Shown here one piece after another: positions 1 through 8,160 of a stretch of 64,000 bases of DNA. Each line of letters opens with the position of its first letter. Position 1 is the first letter of the stretch. A program made the translations under genes and the position numbers. The notes beneath the pieces are model-generated. The model was not told the DNA's origin. It searched no databases and worked only from the letters and a program-made list of their open reading frames with translations. Source of the stretch: Acidobacteria bacterium UBA2161 (GTDB taxonomy: Bacteria; Acidobacteriota; Vicinamibacteria; Vicinamibacterales; UBA823); contig DCWN01000042.1 in NCBI GenBank assembly GCA_002328835.1, positions 240,381 through 304,380 on the forward strand. The letters run 5' to 3'.

Positions 1-6
1 TGGTGT

Positions 7-723
7 ATGTCTTCCCGAACGCACCGTCACCGACCTCCGACCATGTCAGTCGCCGCGCACCTGAGAATCCGGGTCGCTGAGTACGACCGGACGATTCGCA
101 CGTTCATCCCCCACTACAGCGAGATGCTGCGCGTGGCCTGCGATGCCCTGCGCCCGCGGCGTCCGGCACCGACGATCGTGGATCTGGGCGTCGGCACCGG
201 CGCCCTCGCCGCCGCCTGCCTGAAGGCCGTGCCCGCCGCGCAGCTGGTCGGCCTCGATACCGACCCCGCCATGCTCGCCGTCGCCGCCCGCCGGCTGCGT
301 CGCCGCGGGCGCCGCGTCGAGCTTCGACGGCAGGACTTCACCCGGGGCGCGCTCCCGCGCGCCGACCTCTTCACGGCCTGCATCTCGCTGCACCACGTCC
401 TGACACCCGCCCCGAAGATCCGGCTGTACCGGCGCTGCCACGACGCCCTGCGGCGCGGCGGCGCCCTCGTGTCGATCGACTGCATGCCGCCGGCCGAGCC
501 TGGCCTCCAGGCGATCTCCACCGAGGCGTGGCTCGACCACATGACCCGGACTTACTCGCGCCGCACCGCACGGGGCCACCTCGCAGCCTGGGCCGAGGAG
601 GATCGGTACTTCCCGCTCGCGCAGGAACAGGAGATGCTGCGGGCCGCCGGCTTCCGGGTCGAGGTCGTCTGGCGGCGAGGCGCGTTCGCGGTCGTACGGG
701 CCGCCAAGCGCCGCACGGCTTGA
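7..723 (+). CDS. Class I SAM-dependent methyltransferase
   Basis: The predicted protein is about 238 aa. It has a Rossmann methyltransferase core: motif I reads VDLGVGTGALAAACL near residues 57-71, followed by an acidic residue in LVGLDTDPAML and a motif-IV-like SLHHVL. The N-terminal IRVAEYDRTIRTFIPHY stretch and the overall size resemble CmoA-type and small-molecule methyltransferases, but the substrate cannot be read from the sequence. ATG7 gives the longest reading in the window; ATG43 (MSVAAHL) is equally plausible because no clear ribosome site precedes either, and the frame is open to the left edge, so the gene could begin outside the window. The next gene begins 65 bp downstream on the same strand. 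Confidence 0.8.
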   Translation: MSSRTHRHRPPTMSVAAHLRIRVAEYDRTIRTFIPHYSEMLRVACDALRPRRPAPTIVDLGVGTGALAAACLKAVPAAQLVGLDTDPAMLAVAARRLRRRGRRVELRRQDFTRGALPRADLFTACISLHHVLTPAPKIRLYRRCHDALRRGGALVSIDCMPPAEPGLQAISTEAWLDHMTRTYSRRTARGHLAAWAEEDRYFPLAQEQEMLRAAGFRVEVVWRRGAFAVVRAAKRRTA

Positions 724-788
724 GGGAGATCCGGCCGGCCACTATAGTGGTGCGACCCGTCGGCAGGAATTGACTCCAGGAGGTCGCC

Positions 789-1658
789 ATGCAGGTCTTC
801 CGTTGCGCCGTCGTCGTTGGGCTCGCCACGCTGCTCTGGGCCGCGCCGGCCGCAGCGCAGCAAGACGTCGACTGGGACGCCGTGGAGATCTCGGTGCATC
901 ACGTCGCCGGCGGCGTGCACTACCTGGAAGGCCGCGGCGGCAACATCGGCCTGTCGATCGGCGAGGATGGCGTCGTGATGATCGACGATCAGTACGCACC
1001 GCTGACCGATCGGATCGTCCGGGCGATCGAAGATGTGTCGAACGGCGACATCCGGTTCGTCATCAACACCCACGTGCACCCCGACCACACGGGCGGCAAC
1101 GAGAACCTCGGCCGGATGGGGGTCGTCATCTTGGCCCACGACCGCGTTCGGGTGCGCCTGGCCGGCCGGCTGCCCGAGGCGGCGCTGCCCGTCCTGACCT
1201 ACAGCGACACCGCGACCATCCACCTGAACGGCGAACAGGTGCACGCCTTTCCGGTGCCACCGGCCCACACCGACGGCGACAGCTTCATCCACTTCCGGGG
1301 CTCGGACGTGCTTCACCTGGGCGACGTCTTTCGCACCGTCGCGTTTCCGGTCATCGACCGGAACAACGGCGGCACGCTCGACGGGACGATCGCGGCGCTC
1401 GGCATGGCCGTCGGCGTCGCCGGACCGGAGACGAAGATCATCCCCGGCCACGGCGTGGTCTCGAGCCGCGAGGACGTCATGGCGTTTCGCGACATGATTC
1501 TCGTCGTGGCCGACCGCGTGAAGGCGCTGGTGGATGAGGAACGGAGCTACGAAGAGGTCGCGGCGGCGGACCCGACCGCCGAGTGGAACGAACGCTACGG
1601 CGACCCGACCCGATTCCTGACCGCCGTGTACGCGGAACTGTCCGGAGAGGCCCAGTAA
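789..1658 (+). CDS. Exported MBL-fold metallo-hydrolase
   Basis: This 289-aa protein opens with a signal peptide (MQVFRCAVVVGLATLLWA, then AAPAAAQQ) and is probably periplasmic. The metallo-beta-lactamase signature HxHxDH is present as NTHVHPDHTGG near residue 98. Further zinc ligands are likely in PPAHTDGDS, HLGDVF and PGHGVV. An AGGAGG-type ribosome site sits just before the ATG. The family hydrolyses esters, lactams, lactones or thioesters, and the substrate is unknown. It lies immediately upstream of an exported M28 peptidase on the same strand, so the two may be co-transcribed. Confidence 0.85.
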   Translation: MQVFRCAVVVGLATLLWAAPAAAQQDVDWDAVEISVHHVAGGVHYLEGRGGNIGLSIGEDGVVMIDDQYAPLTDRIVRAIEDVSNGDIRFVINTHVHPDHTGGNENLGRMGVVILAHDRVRVRLAGRLPEAALPVLTYSDTATIHLNGEQVHAFPVPPAHTDGDSFIHFRGSDVLHLGDVFRTVAFPVIDRNNGGTLDGTIAALGMAVGVAGPETKIIPGHGVVSSREDVMAFRDMILVVADRVKALVDEERSYEEVAAADPTAEWNERYGDPTRFLTAVYAELSGEAQ

Positions 1659-1683
1659 CTCGTTGAATGTCGAGGACCCTCAC

Positions 1684-2937
1684 ATGCGCACTTCACTCAC
1701 GTTCATACTCGGAATGACGACCGCGATGGGACTCGGCGCATCCGTGCTGCAGGCGCAGCAGGCGCACGATCCCGACAACGCGGACGTTCGGACGCTGGTC
1801 AGTCGGCTGAGCCTCGACCAGTACAAGGCGACGCTGAAGGGCCTGACGCAGTTCGGCGACCGCCGCCAGGGCACCCAGCGCAACCGTGATGCGATCGACT
1901 GGATCGAGCAGCAACTCGTGGCCGTCGGCTGCACGGCGACCGGGCGCATCGGCTACGTCTTCGACCCTCCACCTCGCCAGGGCGGCGGGCGGCGGCGCGG
2001 CGGCGGCCGTGACCTCAACCCCAGCGACGGCACGCCGACGGGCGGACGGATCGGCCGCAACGGCAGCGGGCCCGGCGGCAGCTCGATCTTCGGCTATCGC
2101 GGACGCACCGGCGTGAACACCGATCCGATGGCCCAGCCCGACGAGCGGCTGCGCGAGCTGAACATGGAGCCGGCGACCAACGGCCCGCGCCAGGAGGTCT
2201 ACTGCACGAAGGTGGGCACGACCCGGCCCGACGAGATGTACATCATCGGCGCCCACATGGACGGCCACGGCTGGGGTGAAGCGGCGAACGACGACGGCTC
2301 CGGGACCGCGCTCGTCATGGAACTCGCCCGGGTCTTCAGCGCGCCCGACGTCGAGACCGAGCGGTCGATCCGGTTCGTGCTCTGGAACAACGAGGAGACC
2401 GGACTGAACGGCGCCCGGGCCTACGTCGAACAGCGCGTCGACCTGCAGGGACAGGAAGACCCGCCCGGCTCGGGCCGTTATCCCGAGCCGCGCTGGCTCG
2501 GCATGATCCAGCACGACATGATGATGTTCGACCATGGCGCGCCGCGCGCCGACGGCACCGTGAGCCGCGATCAGCGACCCGAGGCCGACGTGAACGTGGA
2601 GTATCAGTCCACGGCGGATCTCGCCGACGAAGCGCGGGAGCTGGCATTCTTCTTCAAGGCGGCCAATGACGCCTATGCCACGGACTACCCGGCGACGGTC
2701 GGCCCGCACATGACGAACACCGACTCGACGCCGTTCATGAGCCTCGTGCCGTCGATCAGCCTGCGCGAGAACGAGCGGGGTGCCCACGTCGGCGCCGGCT
2801 GGGACCCGCACTGGCACCAGGTGACCGACGTCTACGCGACGTTCAGCGACGACGACTTCCGGCTCGGCCTGAATGCCGGACAGACAACCCTGGCCGCGAT
2901 CGCGCAACTGACCGGCGCGACGGTCGCCGCGCGATGA
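1684..2937 (+). CDS. Exported M28-family zinc peptidase
   Basis: The protein is about 417 aa from ATG1684, chosen because GAGG lies about 9 bp upstream; an in-frame TTG at 1663 would add seven residues. A signal peptide (MRTSLTFILGMTTAMGLG, cleavage after LQAQ) indicates export. M28 co-catalytic zinc motifs are clear: GAHMDGHGWGEAANDDGSG gives the His and bridging Asp, WNNEETGLNG gives the Glu pair, and HWHQVTD supplies the late His. A Gly/Arg-rich insert near residues 95-140 separates the N-terminal helix region from the catalytic core. Likely an aminopeptidase or carboxypeptidase acting outside the cytoplasm. Its stop overlaps the start of the following oxidoreductase by 4 bp (ATGA). Confidence 0.85.
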   Translation: MRTSLTFILGMTTAMGLGASVLQAQQAHDPDNADVRTLVSRLSLDQYKATLKGLTQFGDRRQGTQRNRDAIDWIEQQLVAVGCTATGRIGYVFDPPPRQGGGRRRGGGRDLNPSDGTPTGGRIGRNGSGPGGSSIFGYRGRTGVNTDPMAQPDERLRELNMEPATNGPRQEVYCTKVGTTRPDEMYIIGAHMDGHGWGEAANDDGSGTALVMELARVFSAPDVETERSIRFVLWNNEETGLNGARAYVEQRVDLQGQEDPPGSGRYPEPRWLGMIQHDMMMFDHGAPRADGTVSRDQRPEADVNVEYQSTADLADEARELAFFFKAANDAYATDYPATVGPHMTNTDSTPFMSLVPSISLRENERGAHVGAGWDPHWHQVTDVYATFSDDDFRLGLNAGQTTLAAIAQLTGATVAAR

Positions 2938-4166
2938 GCCGCCCAGCGAACCCCATGAAGCGCCGAACCTTCCTCCAGTTGACCGGAGCCAGCCTGGGCG
3001 CCGCCGCGATCGGCCGTGCGCCGGCGATGCACGCCCAAGCCGCGCCCGACGTGGTGGTTATCGGCGCCGGCGCCTTCGGCGGCTGGACCGCACTCTATCT
3101 CAGGGAAATGGGCCACGCCGTCCGCCTCGTCGACGCCTATGGGCCGGGCAACGCCAGGTCGAGTTCGGCGGGCGAGACGCGGCAGATCCGGGCCAGCTAC
3201 GGCAATCGCGAGATCTATTCGCGATGGGCCGCCGACGCCCTGACGCGATGGCAGGCGCGGGAGGCCGAGTGGGGCCGGCGCTTGCTCTACCCGACGGGCC
3301 AGATCACCCTGAGCCGCGAGTGGACCCGGACGCTCGGCGACACGAAAGCCGTGCTCGATCGACTCGGTGTGGAGAACGAGCGAGTCGAGCGCGACGAACT
3401 GGAGTACCGGTATCCCCAGTTCAATCTGGACGGCGTCACGGTGGGACATTCCGTGCCGAGCACCGGTGTGCTCAAGTGTCGGGAGGGCTGTATTGCGGTG
3501 GCCGACGCGTTCGAGCGTGGCGGCGGACGGTTCACGCTGGCACGCGCCGTGCCCGGCGCGCGGACGGGCGGGCGGCTACAGACCGTGACCTTGTCGACGG
3601 GCGAAACCGTCGCGGCGCAGAACTTCGTCTTCGCGTGCGGCCCGTGGCACGTGAAGATGTTTCCCGAGGTCCTCGGCAACAAGCTCCGCCTGAACCGCCG
3701 CGCCATCTTCTTCATGGGCGTGCCCGACCGAGACGATCGGCTCGCCTTCCCGAACTGCCCGACGTTCGTCACGCGCGGGGTCTACGGATTCCCGAGCATC
3801 GAGGGCAAGGGACTGAAGCTGGGGCCGTACTGGGACTCGGGCACGCTCGACCCGGACGAAGGCGATCGGACGGTGACGCCTGACGAGATCCGGCGGATTC
3901 ACGAGTTCACCGACGACGCGTTTCCCTCACTGGCGGGTCAGCCGCTGCTCGAGACACGCGTGAGCCCGCGCACCAACAGCGTCGACGCCCACTTCATCGT
4001 CGACCACCATCCGGACCTGGAGAATGTCTGGCTGCTGGGCGCCGGTTCGGGCCACGGCTACAAGCACGGGCCCGTGCTCGGTGACTACGTCGCCCGACGC
4101 GTCACCGGCCAGCCGACCGACCCGGAACTCGACGCGACCTTCCGGCTCAAGGAAGAAACCTACTAG
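2934..4166 (+). CDS. Tat-type FAD-dependent oxidoreductase (DAO family)
   Basis: This 410-aa protein has a Tat-like leader (MKRRTFLQLTGASLGAAA) starting at the second Met, ATG2955; ATG2934 overlaps the previous stop and adds seven residues. The dinucleotide-binding motif VVVIGAGAFGGWTALYL follows, with an acidic strand end in RLVDAYGPG and the SSAGETRQIRASYG segment typical of monomeric sarcosine oxidase/DAO proteins. The C-terminal GAGSGHGYKHGPVLG matches the second FAD-contacting motif of that family. It probably oxidises a secondary amine or amino acid outside the cytoplasm after export as a folded flavoprotein. It is translationally coupled to the M28 peptidase. Confidence 0.85.
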   Translation: MSRPANPMKRRTFLQLTGASLGAAAIGRAPAMHAQAAPDVVVIGAGAFGGWTALYLREMGHAVRLVDAYGPGNARSSSAGETRQIRASYGNREIYSRWAADALTRWQAREAEWGRRLLYPTGQITLSREWTRTLGDTKAVLDRLGVENERVERDELEYRYPQFNLDGVTVGHSVPSTGVLKCREGCIAVADAFERGGGRFTLARAVPGARTGGRLQTVTLSTGETVAAQNFVFACGPWHVKMFPEVLGNKLRLNRRAIFFMGVPDRDDRLAFPNCPTFVTRGVYGFPSIEGKGLKLGPYWDSGTLDPDEGDRTVTPDEIRRIHEFTDDAFPSLAGQPLLETRVSPRTNSVDAHFIVDHHPDLENVWLLGAGSGHGYKHGPVLGDYVARRVTGQPTDPELDATFRLKEETY

Positions 4167-4184
4167 CAGGTCGAACGTGAAACC

Positions 4185-4766
4185 CTAATCCTGGCGACGC
4201 ATTTCCGCAGCACGGGCATGGGCCTCGAGCCCTTCCTGCCGCGCGAACCATGCGACGTCGGCGACGAGGTCGGGATCCACGGCCGAGTCCACCCGCGTCC
4301 AGGTGCGGACACGCAAGAAGTCGAGGACGGAGAGCCCGCCACGGGCGCGGGCCGTCCCTCCCGTGGGCAGGACGTGATTGGGCCCCATCCCGTAGTCGCC
4401 GAACACCTCTGCCGAACGCGCGCCGATGAACAGCGCGCCGTAGTGGCGCAGTCGATCGGGCCACGCCTCGGCGTTCGCGACGGCAACCTGCAGGTGCTCG
4501 GGCGCAATGTCGTCGCAGACGGTGCAGGCGTCCGCCTCCGTCGCACAGACGATGACACCCCCGTTGTTCAGCGCCGACCTCGCCGTGGCGGCGGTCGGCA
4601 GCCCGCCGAGTTGCCGCTCGAGTTCCTCTTCGACCCGCGCCGGAAGTGCCTCGTCGAGCGAGATCAGAATCGGGACCGCGTCCGGATCGTGCTCCGCCTG
4701 CGCCAGCAGATCCGAAGCGACCCAGGCCGGATCGGCCGAGGCGTCGGCGATCACGACCATCTCGAG
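4185..4766 (-). pseudogene. hisD: hisD 3' fragment (histidinol dehydrogenase C-terminus)
   Basis: On the minus strand about 193 codons match the C-terminal 45% of histidinol dehydrogenase. The match starts at LEMVVIADASADPAWVASDL and continues through the catalytic APEHLQ motif, FGDYGMGPNHVLPTGGTA and LSVLDFLRVRT to a normal stop. The N-terminal half, including the NAD-binding region, is absent: homology ends abruptly at about 4766, where a truncated resolvase begins on the other strand. Open frame continues upstream but encodes unrelated residues. The fragment is very unlikely to be functional, so the host should carry another hisD or be a histidine auxotroph. Confidence 0.85.
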
Positions 4767-5288
4767 AGACTGGACAGCCCAGGAGTACCTCGACCGGGGT
4801 GTGAGCGGGGCCAAGGATCGCCGTCCGGCTCTCGACAGGCTCCTGGCCGACGCCAGGAAGCGCAAGTTCGATGTCGTCCTGTGCTGGCGGTTGGACAGGC
4901 TCGGGCGCAGCCTGCGGCACCTGGTCCTCACTCTGGAGGAGTTTCAGGTACTAGGCATCGCCTTCGTCTCGCTCGCTGAAGGCATCGACGCCACGACCCC
5001 GGCGGGAAAGCTCCAGATGCACATCCTGGCCGCGATTGCGGAGTTCGAGCGGGCGCGGATCGCGGAACGAGTCACGGCAGGGCTAGCGCGGGCGAAGCAA
5101 CAGGGGAAGAAACTCGGGCGGCCACGACGCACCGTCTCAGAGCCGTCCTGGCCCCTGTGCGGGGCCTTTCCGTCCGGAAAGCTGCCAAGCGCCTCGGCGT
5201 CAGCCCGGCGACCGCCTACCGCTGGATGTTTCAGAAAACCTCTCGGGATCGGGAGGACTCAACGACGAGAACTGTTCGGAAAACGTGA
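4762..5288 (+). pseudogene. Truncated, frameshifted serine resolvase/recombinase
   Basis: From about 4765 the plus strand encodes RDWTAQEYLDRGVSGAKDRR, then CWRLDRLGRSLRHL and a long E-helix ending AIAEFERARIAERVTAGLA, all typical of resolvase/invertase serine recombinases. The N-terminal strand with the catalytic serine is missing. Near 5130-5145 the reading frame shifts: the C-terminal helix-turn-helix (VRKAAKRLGVSPATAYRWM) is read in another frame and ends with TGA at 5286-5288. Both defects make it non-functional. It abuts the hisD fragment head to head and is probably the relic of a mobile element or of the recombination that created the junction. Confidence 0.85.
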
Positions 5289-5369
5289 CCTGAGATCCGG
5301 GGGCGAGGTGTCTCAACAAACAGGTGTTTCCTGGAACAGCCGTCGTACCGTCTGTCGGAACGCCGTTCT

Positions 5370-5543
5370 CTACAACAGGTCCGAAAGTTCCTCTGCCTCG
5401 TCATCATCGAACTCATCAAGGTCGAGTCCCGATTCTTCGAGGTTGCGCCGAATCTCGTCCCGGCGTGCCAACTCCTCTCGATCGGCGTCGGGAGGAGTGT
5501 CCGGATCCCTGTCGGGAACTGACGGCCAAAGGTCTCGTGGCAC
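5370..5543 (-). CDS. Small acidic hypothetical protein (57 aa)
   Basis: A 57-codon minus-strand frame starts at GTG5543. It encodes a proline/aspartate-rich head (PSVPDRDPDTPPDADREE), a charged helix (LARRDEIRRNLEESGLDLDE) and a strongly acidic tail ending ELSDLL. An in-frame stop lies just upstream of the GTG and no strong ribosome site is visible. The codon pattern and amphipathic charge run look protein-like, resembling an antitoxin or a C-terminal remnant, but no family is recognised. It sits beside the broken resolvase, so it may be cargo or debris. Confidence 0.35.
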   Translation of the reverse strand: MPRDLWPSVPDRDPDTPPDADREELARRDEIRRNLEESGLDLDEFDDDEAEELSDLL

Positions 5544-5620
5544 GGTACGAGTGATAGTGCGGCTCTAGCCGAATGCGCTGCTGTCTACCGTCCCGTTGGC
5601 ACCCGCGCCAGAAACCCAGA

Positions 5621-6097
5621 TCATTGGGGTCCAGCCAACCGTTCTCGGAGATGTTTCACAAGCTCGCCAGGCGCGTGTCCTGCCGTAACCCACTTCGTCG
5701 CAGAGTCGGCCCACAGTAACTCTGCCGTCCCGCCGTCGAAGATTCTGAGAAATAGCTTCTCGTCGGACACCGTAACTCCTCCGCCAATAGCGAGAGATCC
5801 GATGACAACGCCCGACGCCGAGGTAAAGCTATAGCTGTAGTCAGGCCTTTGCGTCAGGACGGCGACAACGTCCGCCCCCTCCCGAGAATCGACTACCGCA
5901 AAGCGGCCCCATTCGGTGAGTTTTGTATAGAGATGGTCGCCTGCTTTCAGATCCCCGGAGTCGTTTAGAAGATAAATTTTCTGCGCCTCGCGCAGATGCC
6001 TTGGCAGAGGTGCTTGTTCTTGCGAAATCCCTGGCACCGAGACACCAACGAGAAGCACATTTGCGACAGCGAACCACGCGGTCCCTACAGAAAGCAT
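5621..6097 (-). CDS. Exported hypothetical protein
   Basis: This 158-aa protein starts at ATG6097, chosen because AGAAGGAGG lies 5 bp upstream; a Met ten codons earlier lacks such a site. The N-terminus (MLSVGTAWFAVANVLLVGVS) is a signal peptide. The mature part has KIYLLNDSGDLKAGDHLYTKL, a beta-rich DVVAVLTQRPDYSYSFTSA, and a glycine-rich GVVIGSLAIGGGVTV followed by LFLRIFDGGTAELLW. This layout recalls periplasmic or outer-membrane-associated proteins that report on a hydrophobic core, but no named family is assigned. The secreted protein at 27797-28408 has a similar length and general plan. Confidence 0.7.
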   Translation of the reverse strand: MLSVGTAWFAVANVLLVGVSVPGISQEQAPLPRHLREAQKIYLLNDSGDLKAGDHLYTKLTEWGRFAVVDSREGADVVAVLTQRPDYSYSFTSASGVVIGSLAIGGGVTVSDEKLFLRIFDGGTAELLWADSATKWVTAGHAPGELVKHLRERLAGPQ

Positions 6098-6459
6098 GGT
6101 GCCTCCTTCTAGGCGGCAGCGGGTCATCCTGCGAGCAGCGCCTGTGTCGCAAGACCCGTGCGCAGGTTGAACAGTAGCAGTCCCCTTACGGGATCGCGAG
6201 CCAGAAGCTTCGCTAAGGCTTCTCCAGTCCTCATGCTTGCTCTACCAGTTCTTCTAAACGATCTACCCTCAGCCGACTACAATGCGGGCGAATGTCGTTC
6301 TCAGCGACCGTCGTCGCCCGCCGTCCTGGTCGCGCGCGATGTCGATCACGAAGGTTGTACCCCGCCTGTAGACCTCGCCGACGGCCTCCCTAAGAAGGGC
6401 TCTGCCGCCCGCAATACCCAGCCTCGTGCCAAGAGGCTGCCGCTGACGAGATCGAACGT
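6098..6459. other. Intergenic stretch without a recognisable gene
   Basis: These 362 bases lie between the start of the exported hypothetical protein and the stop of the M24 peptidase, both on the minus strand. They hold the ribosome site for the gene at 6097 and a short inverted repeat of AGAAGC/GCTTCT at roughly 6203-6223. Open frames here have no recognisable domain and no ribosome site. I see no RNA gene. Confidence 0.5.
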
Positions 6460-7842
6460 TCACCGTACCAGGTGCAGCTCGGTCTGGCGGCGTAACACCC
6501 AGCGCATCTCGCCGTCGGCGGTGATCTCGGCCTCTTCTTCCAGCGCCATACGAACCGGCTGGCCGTCCCACTCGGGAACCGGCGTCGTCACCTGCAACTC
6601 GGTCGAGTACCACATGTTCGCCAGGACGGGGACGTCGCCGCGACCGGGCACGCCTTCCTGGTAGTCCCAGAGCCCGATCAGCGGTCCGGCACCGTGCCCA
6701 TGGTCGCCGATCGGATGCGAGTACATCGTGCCATCGAGTCCTTCCGCCCGCATCTGCGCCAGCACCGCCTCGAGCACCGCGTTGCCGCTCATCCCGACCT
6801 TGGTCTCCTCCAACAGAATGTCCTGGAAGCGCTGGGCTCGCGCCAGCGCGACCTGCAAGCCCTCCGGCGCGCCGGTCTCGCCGTCGCGCAGGACGTAAGC
6901 CATGTGCTGCGTGTCGGTGTTCAGCCCCATCGCGGTGATGCCGAAGTCGCAGTGCAGGACGTCGCCCCGCTCGATGACCGGGTCGCTACCCAGCTCGTTC
7001 GACGTCGCGCCGCGCCGCTGGACGCTCACCGAGGGATGGAACCAGGTCTGCAAGCCAAGGTCGTTCAGTCGCTGCCGCATCCACCAGACGACGTCGTCGG
7101 TCGTCGTCTCCCCGGGCGTGATGACCAGATTGGAGAACGCCGCCGAGATGATCTCGTGCACGATCCCCTGCAGCCTCCGGTAGACCTGGGTCATGCTCGG
7201 CACCCGCATCGCGAGGTAGTCGATGGCGATCCGCGGATTCCGCACCACCCGGCCGGCCAACTCGGGCCCCAGCGTTTCCCGCATCTGTTCCCACTCGCCT
7301 GCTGTCAGACCGTCAGCGAAGTTGTGCTCGTCGGAGATGTTGACGGCGATCGTGGCCGGATCGCGCTCGCGGACGAGTTGCGCAAGAAGGCGCCACTGCC
7401 CCGCACCCCACAGTTCCGCCTGCTGCCCCGTCGATGTCGCCAGCTCGGTGCGATAGGCCTCGTACAGACCGCCCATCGACCCACCACCGAGCGCGATCCG
7501 CTCGACGCCCTCGGCCTCGCCCCGGTCGAAGAAGACATAGACGGTGCGGCGGCGCGCCGCGAAACTCGTGGGCGAGACCAGCGCGCGGAAGACCGGGTCC
7601 TCGTTGTACTCGCGCATCGCGACGACCCACATGTCGACGCCGTGCGCACGCATCACGTTCGGCAGGTTCACCTCCAGGCGCTCCCGCAACCAGGCCTGCT
7701 GAATCGCCGCCTGCTCGCGGAGCGTGCCGAACGGCCGAGACGCGACGTAGGGGGCGGTCGCTTGTCCGAAGGCGTCGTGGGCCACCGGCGACGACAGAAC
7801 GAGGACGAGACCGATGCCGATGAGCACTACCCTTCGCGACAT
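6460..7842 (-). CDS. Exported M24-family metallopeptidase (Xaa-Pro aminopeptidase-like)
   Basis: The protein is 460 aa. An N-terminal signal peptide (MSRRVVLIGIGLVLVLSSPV) precedes a creatinase-like N-domain and the pita-bread catalytic domain. Dinuclear metal ligands are visible in order: the Asp of VLHCDFGI, the Asp of NTDTQHMAYV, the His of IGDHGHGAG, a Glu in the STELQVTTPVPEW region and the Glu of RMALEEEAEI. Xaa-Pro peptidases remove N-terminal residues preceding proline. The signal peptide suggests periplasmic peptide scavenging, in line with the exported M28 peptidase nearby. Confidence 0.85.
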   Translation of the reverse strand: MSRRVVLIGIGLVLVLSSPVAHDAFGQATAPYVASRPFGTLREQAAIQQAWLRERLEVNLPNVMRAHGVDMWVVAMREYNEDPVFRALVSPTSFAARRRTVYVFFDRGEAEGVERIALGGGSMGGLYEAYRTELATSTGQQAELWGAGQWRLLAQLVRERDPATIAVNISDEHNFADGLTAGEWEQMRETLGPELAGRVVRNPRIAIDYLAMRVPSMTQVYRRLQGIVHEIISAAFSNLVITPGETTTDDVVWWMRQRLNDLGLQTWFHPSVSVQRRGATSNELGSDPVIERGDVLHCDFGITAMGLNTDTQHMAYVLRDGETGAPEGLQVALARAQRFQDILLEETKVGMSGNAVLEAVLAQMRAEGLDGTMYSHPIGDHGHGAGPLIGLWDYQEGVPGRGDVPVLANMWYSTELQVTTPVPEWDGQPVRMALEEEAEITADGEMRWVLRRQTELHLVR

Positions 7843-8160
7843 GATGCGACCTCCTCACCTAGCGATGGACGAGCGCGGGCCGCACCGCAGCGCCGGACCG
7901 CATGAAGCCCGCTTAGTTTACGCCCGCTGCCACGCTAACGCGACCGCGGCGCTTCCGGGAGCCACGGCGTGCACGGCGCGCCGCGCGCGGGTCGGAGTGG
8001 GGCTCTCGGGGTCCCCGCGGAGACCCGCGCGGGGGTTCGGGCCGCAACCCCGACTTGAAGATGTAGGGTATGATTATGGGCACCTTTTCAATCGGTCGGG
8101 GCGGGGGGGGGCCTGTGCCCCGACCATTCCGGCATCCGGGCCCGACAAGCAAGGAGATCC
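7843..8160. promoter_or_regulatory. Divergent intergenic region between M24 peptidase and PQQ dehydrogenase
   Basis: This 318-base region separates two divergently transcribed genes and must carry both promoters. Its middle holds copy A of the dispersed GC-rich repeat (7971-8053). A TATGATTAT stretch lies near 8079-8087, which could serve as a -10 element for the dehydrogenase, but no confident -35 partner is seen. AAGGAG at 8151-8156 is the dehydrogenase ribosome site. Confidence 0.4.
7971..8053 (+). repeat. Dispersed GC-rich palindromic repeat, copy A
   Basis: This is one of three related copies. The core reads GGGGCTCTCGGGGTCCCCG and contains the perfect palindrome CGGGGTCCCCG; a GGGGTT...AACCCC stem follows. 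Over positions 7988-8053 it aligns without gaps to the reverse complement of 31454-31519 with about 59 of 66 matches by eye. Its left flank (GCACGGCGCG) is shared with copy C. All copies are intergenic, as expected for a REP-like family. Confidence 0.75.

Noticed and set aside
7979..8062. Short frames encoding GSPRRPARGFG-like peptides near copies A and B of the repeat
   Set aside because: The shared peptide follows from the DNA repeat; frames have no ribosome site and end at random.
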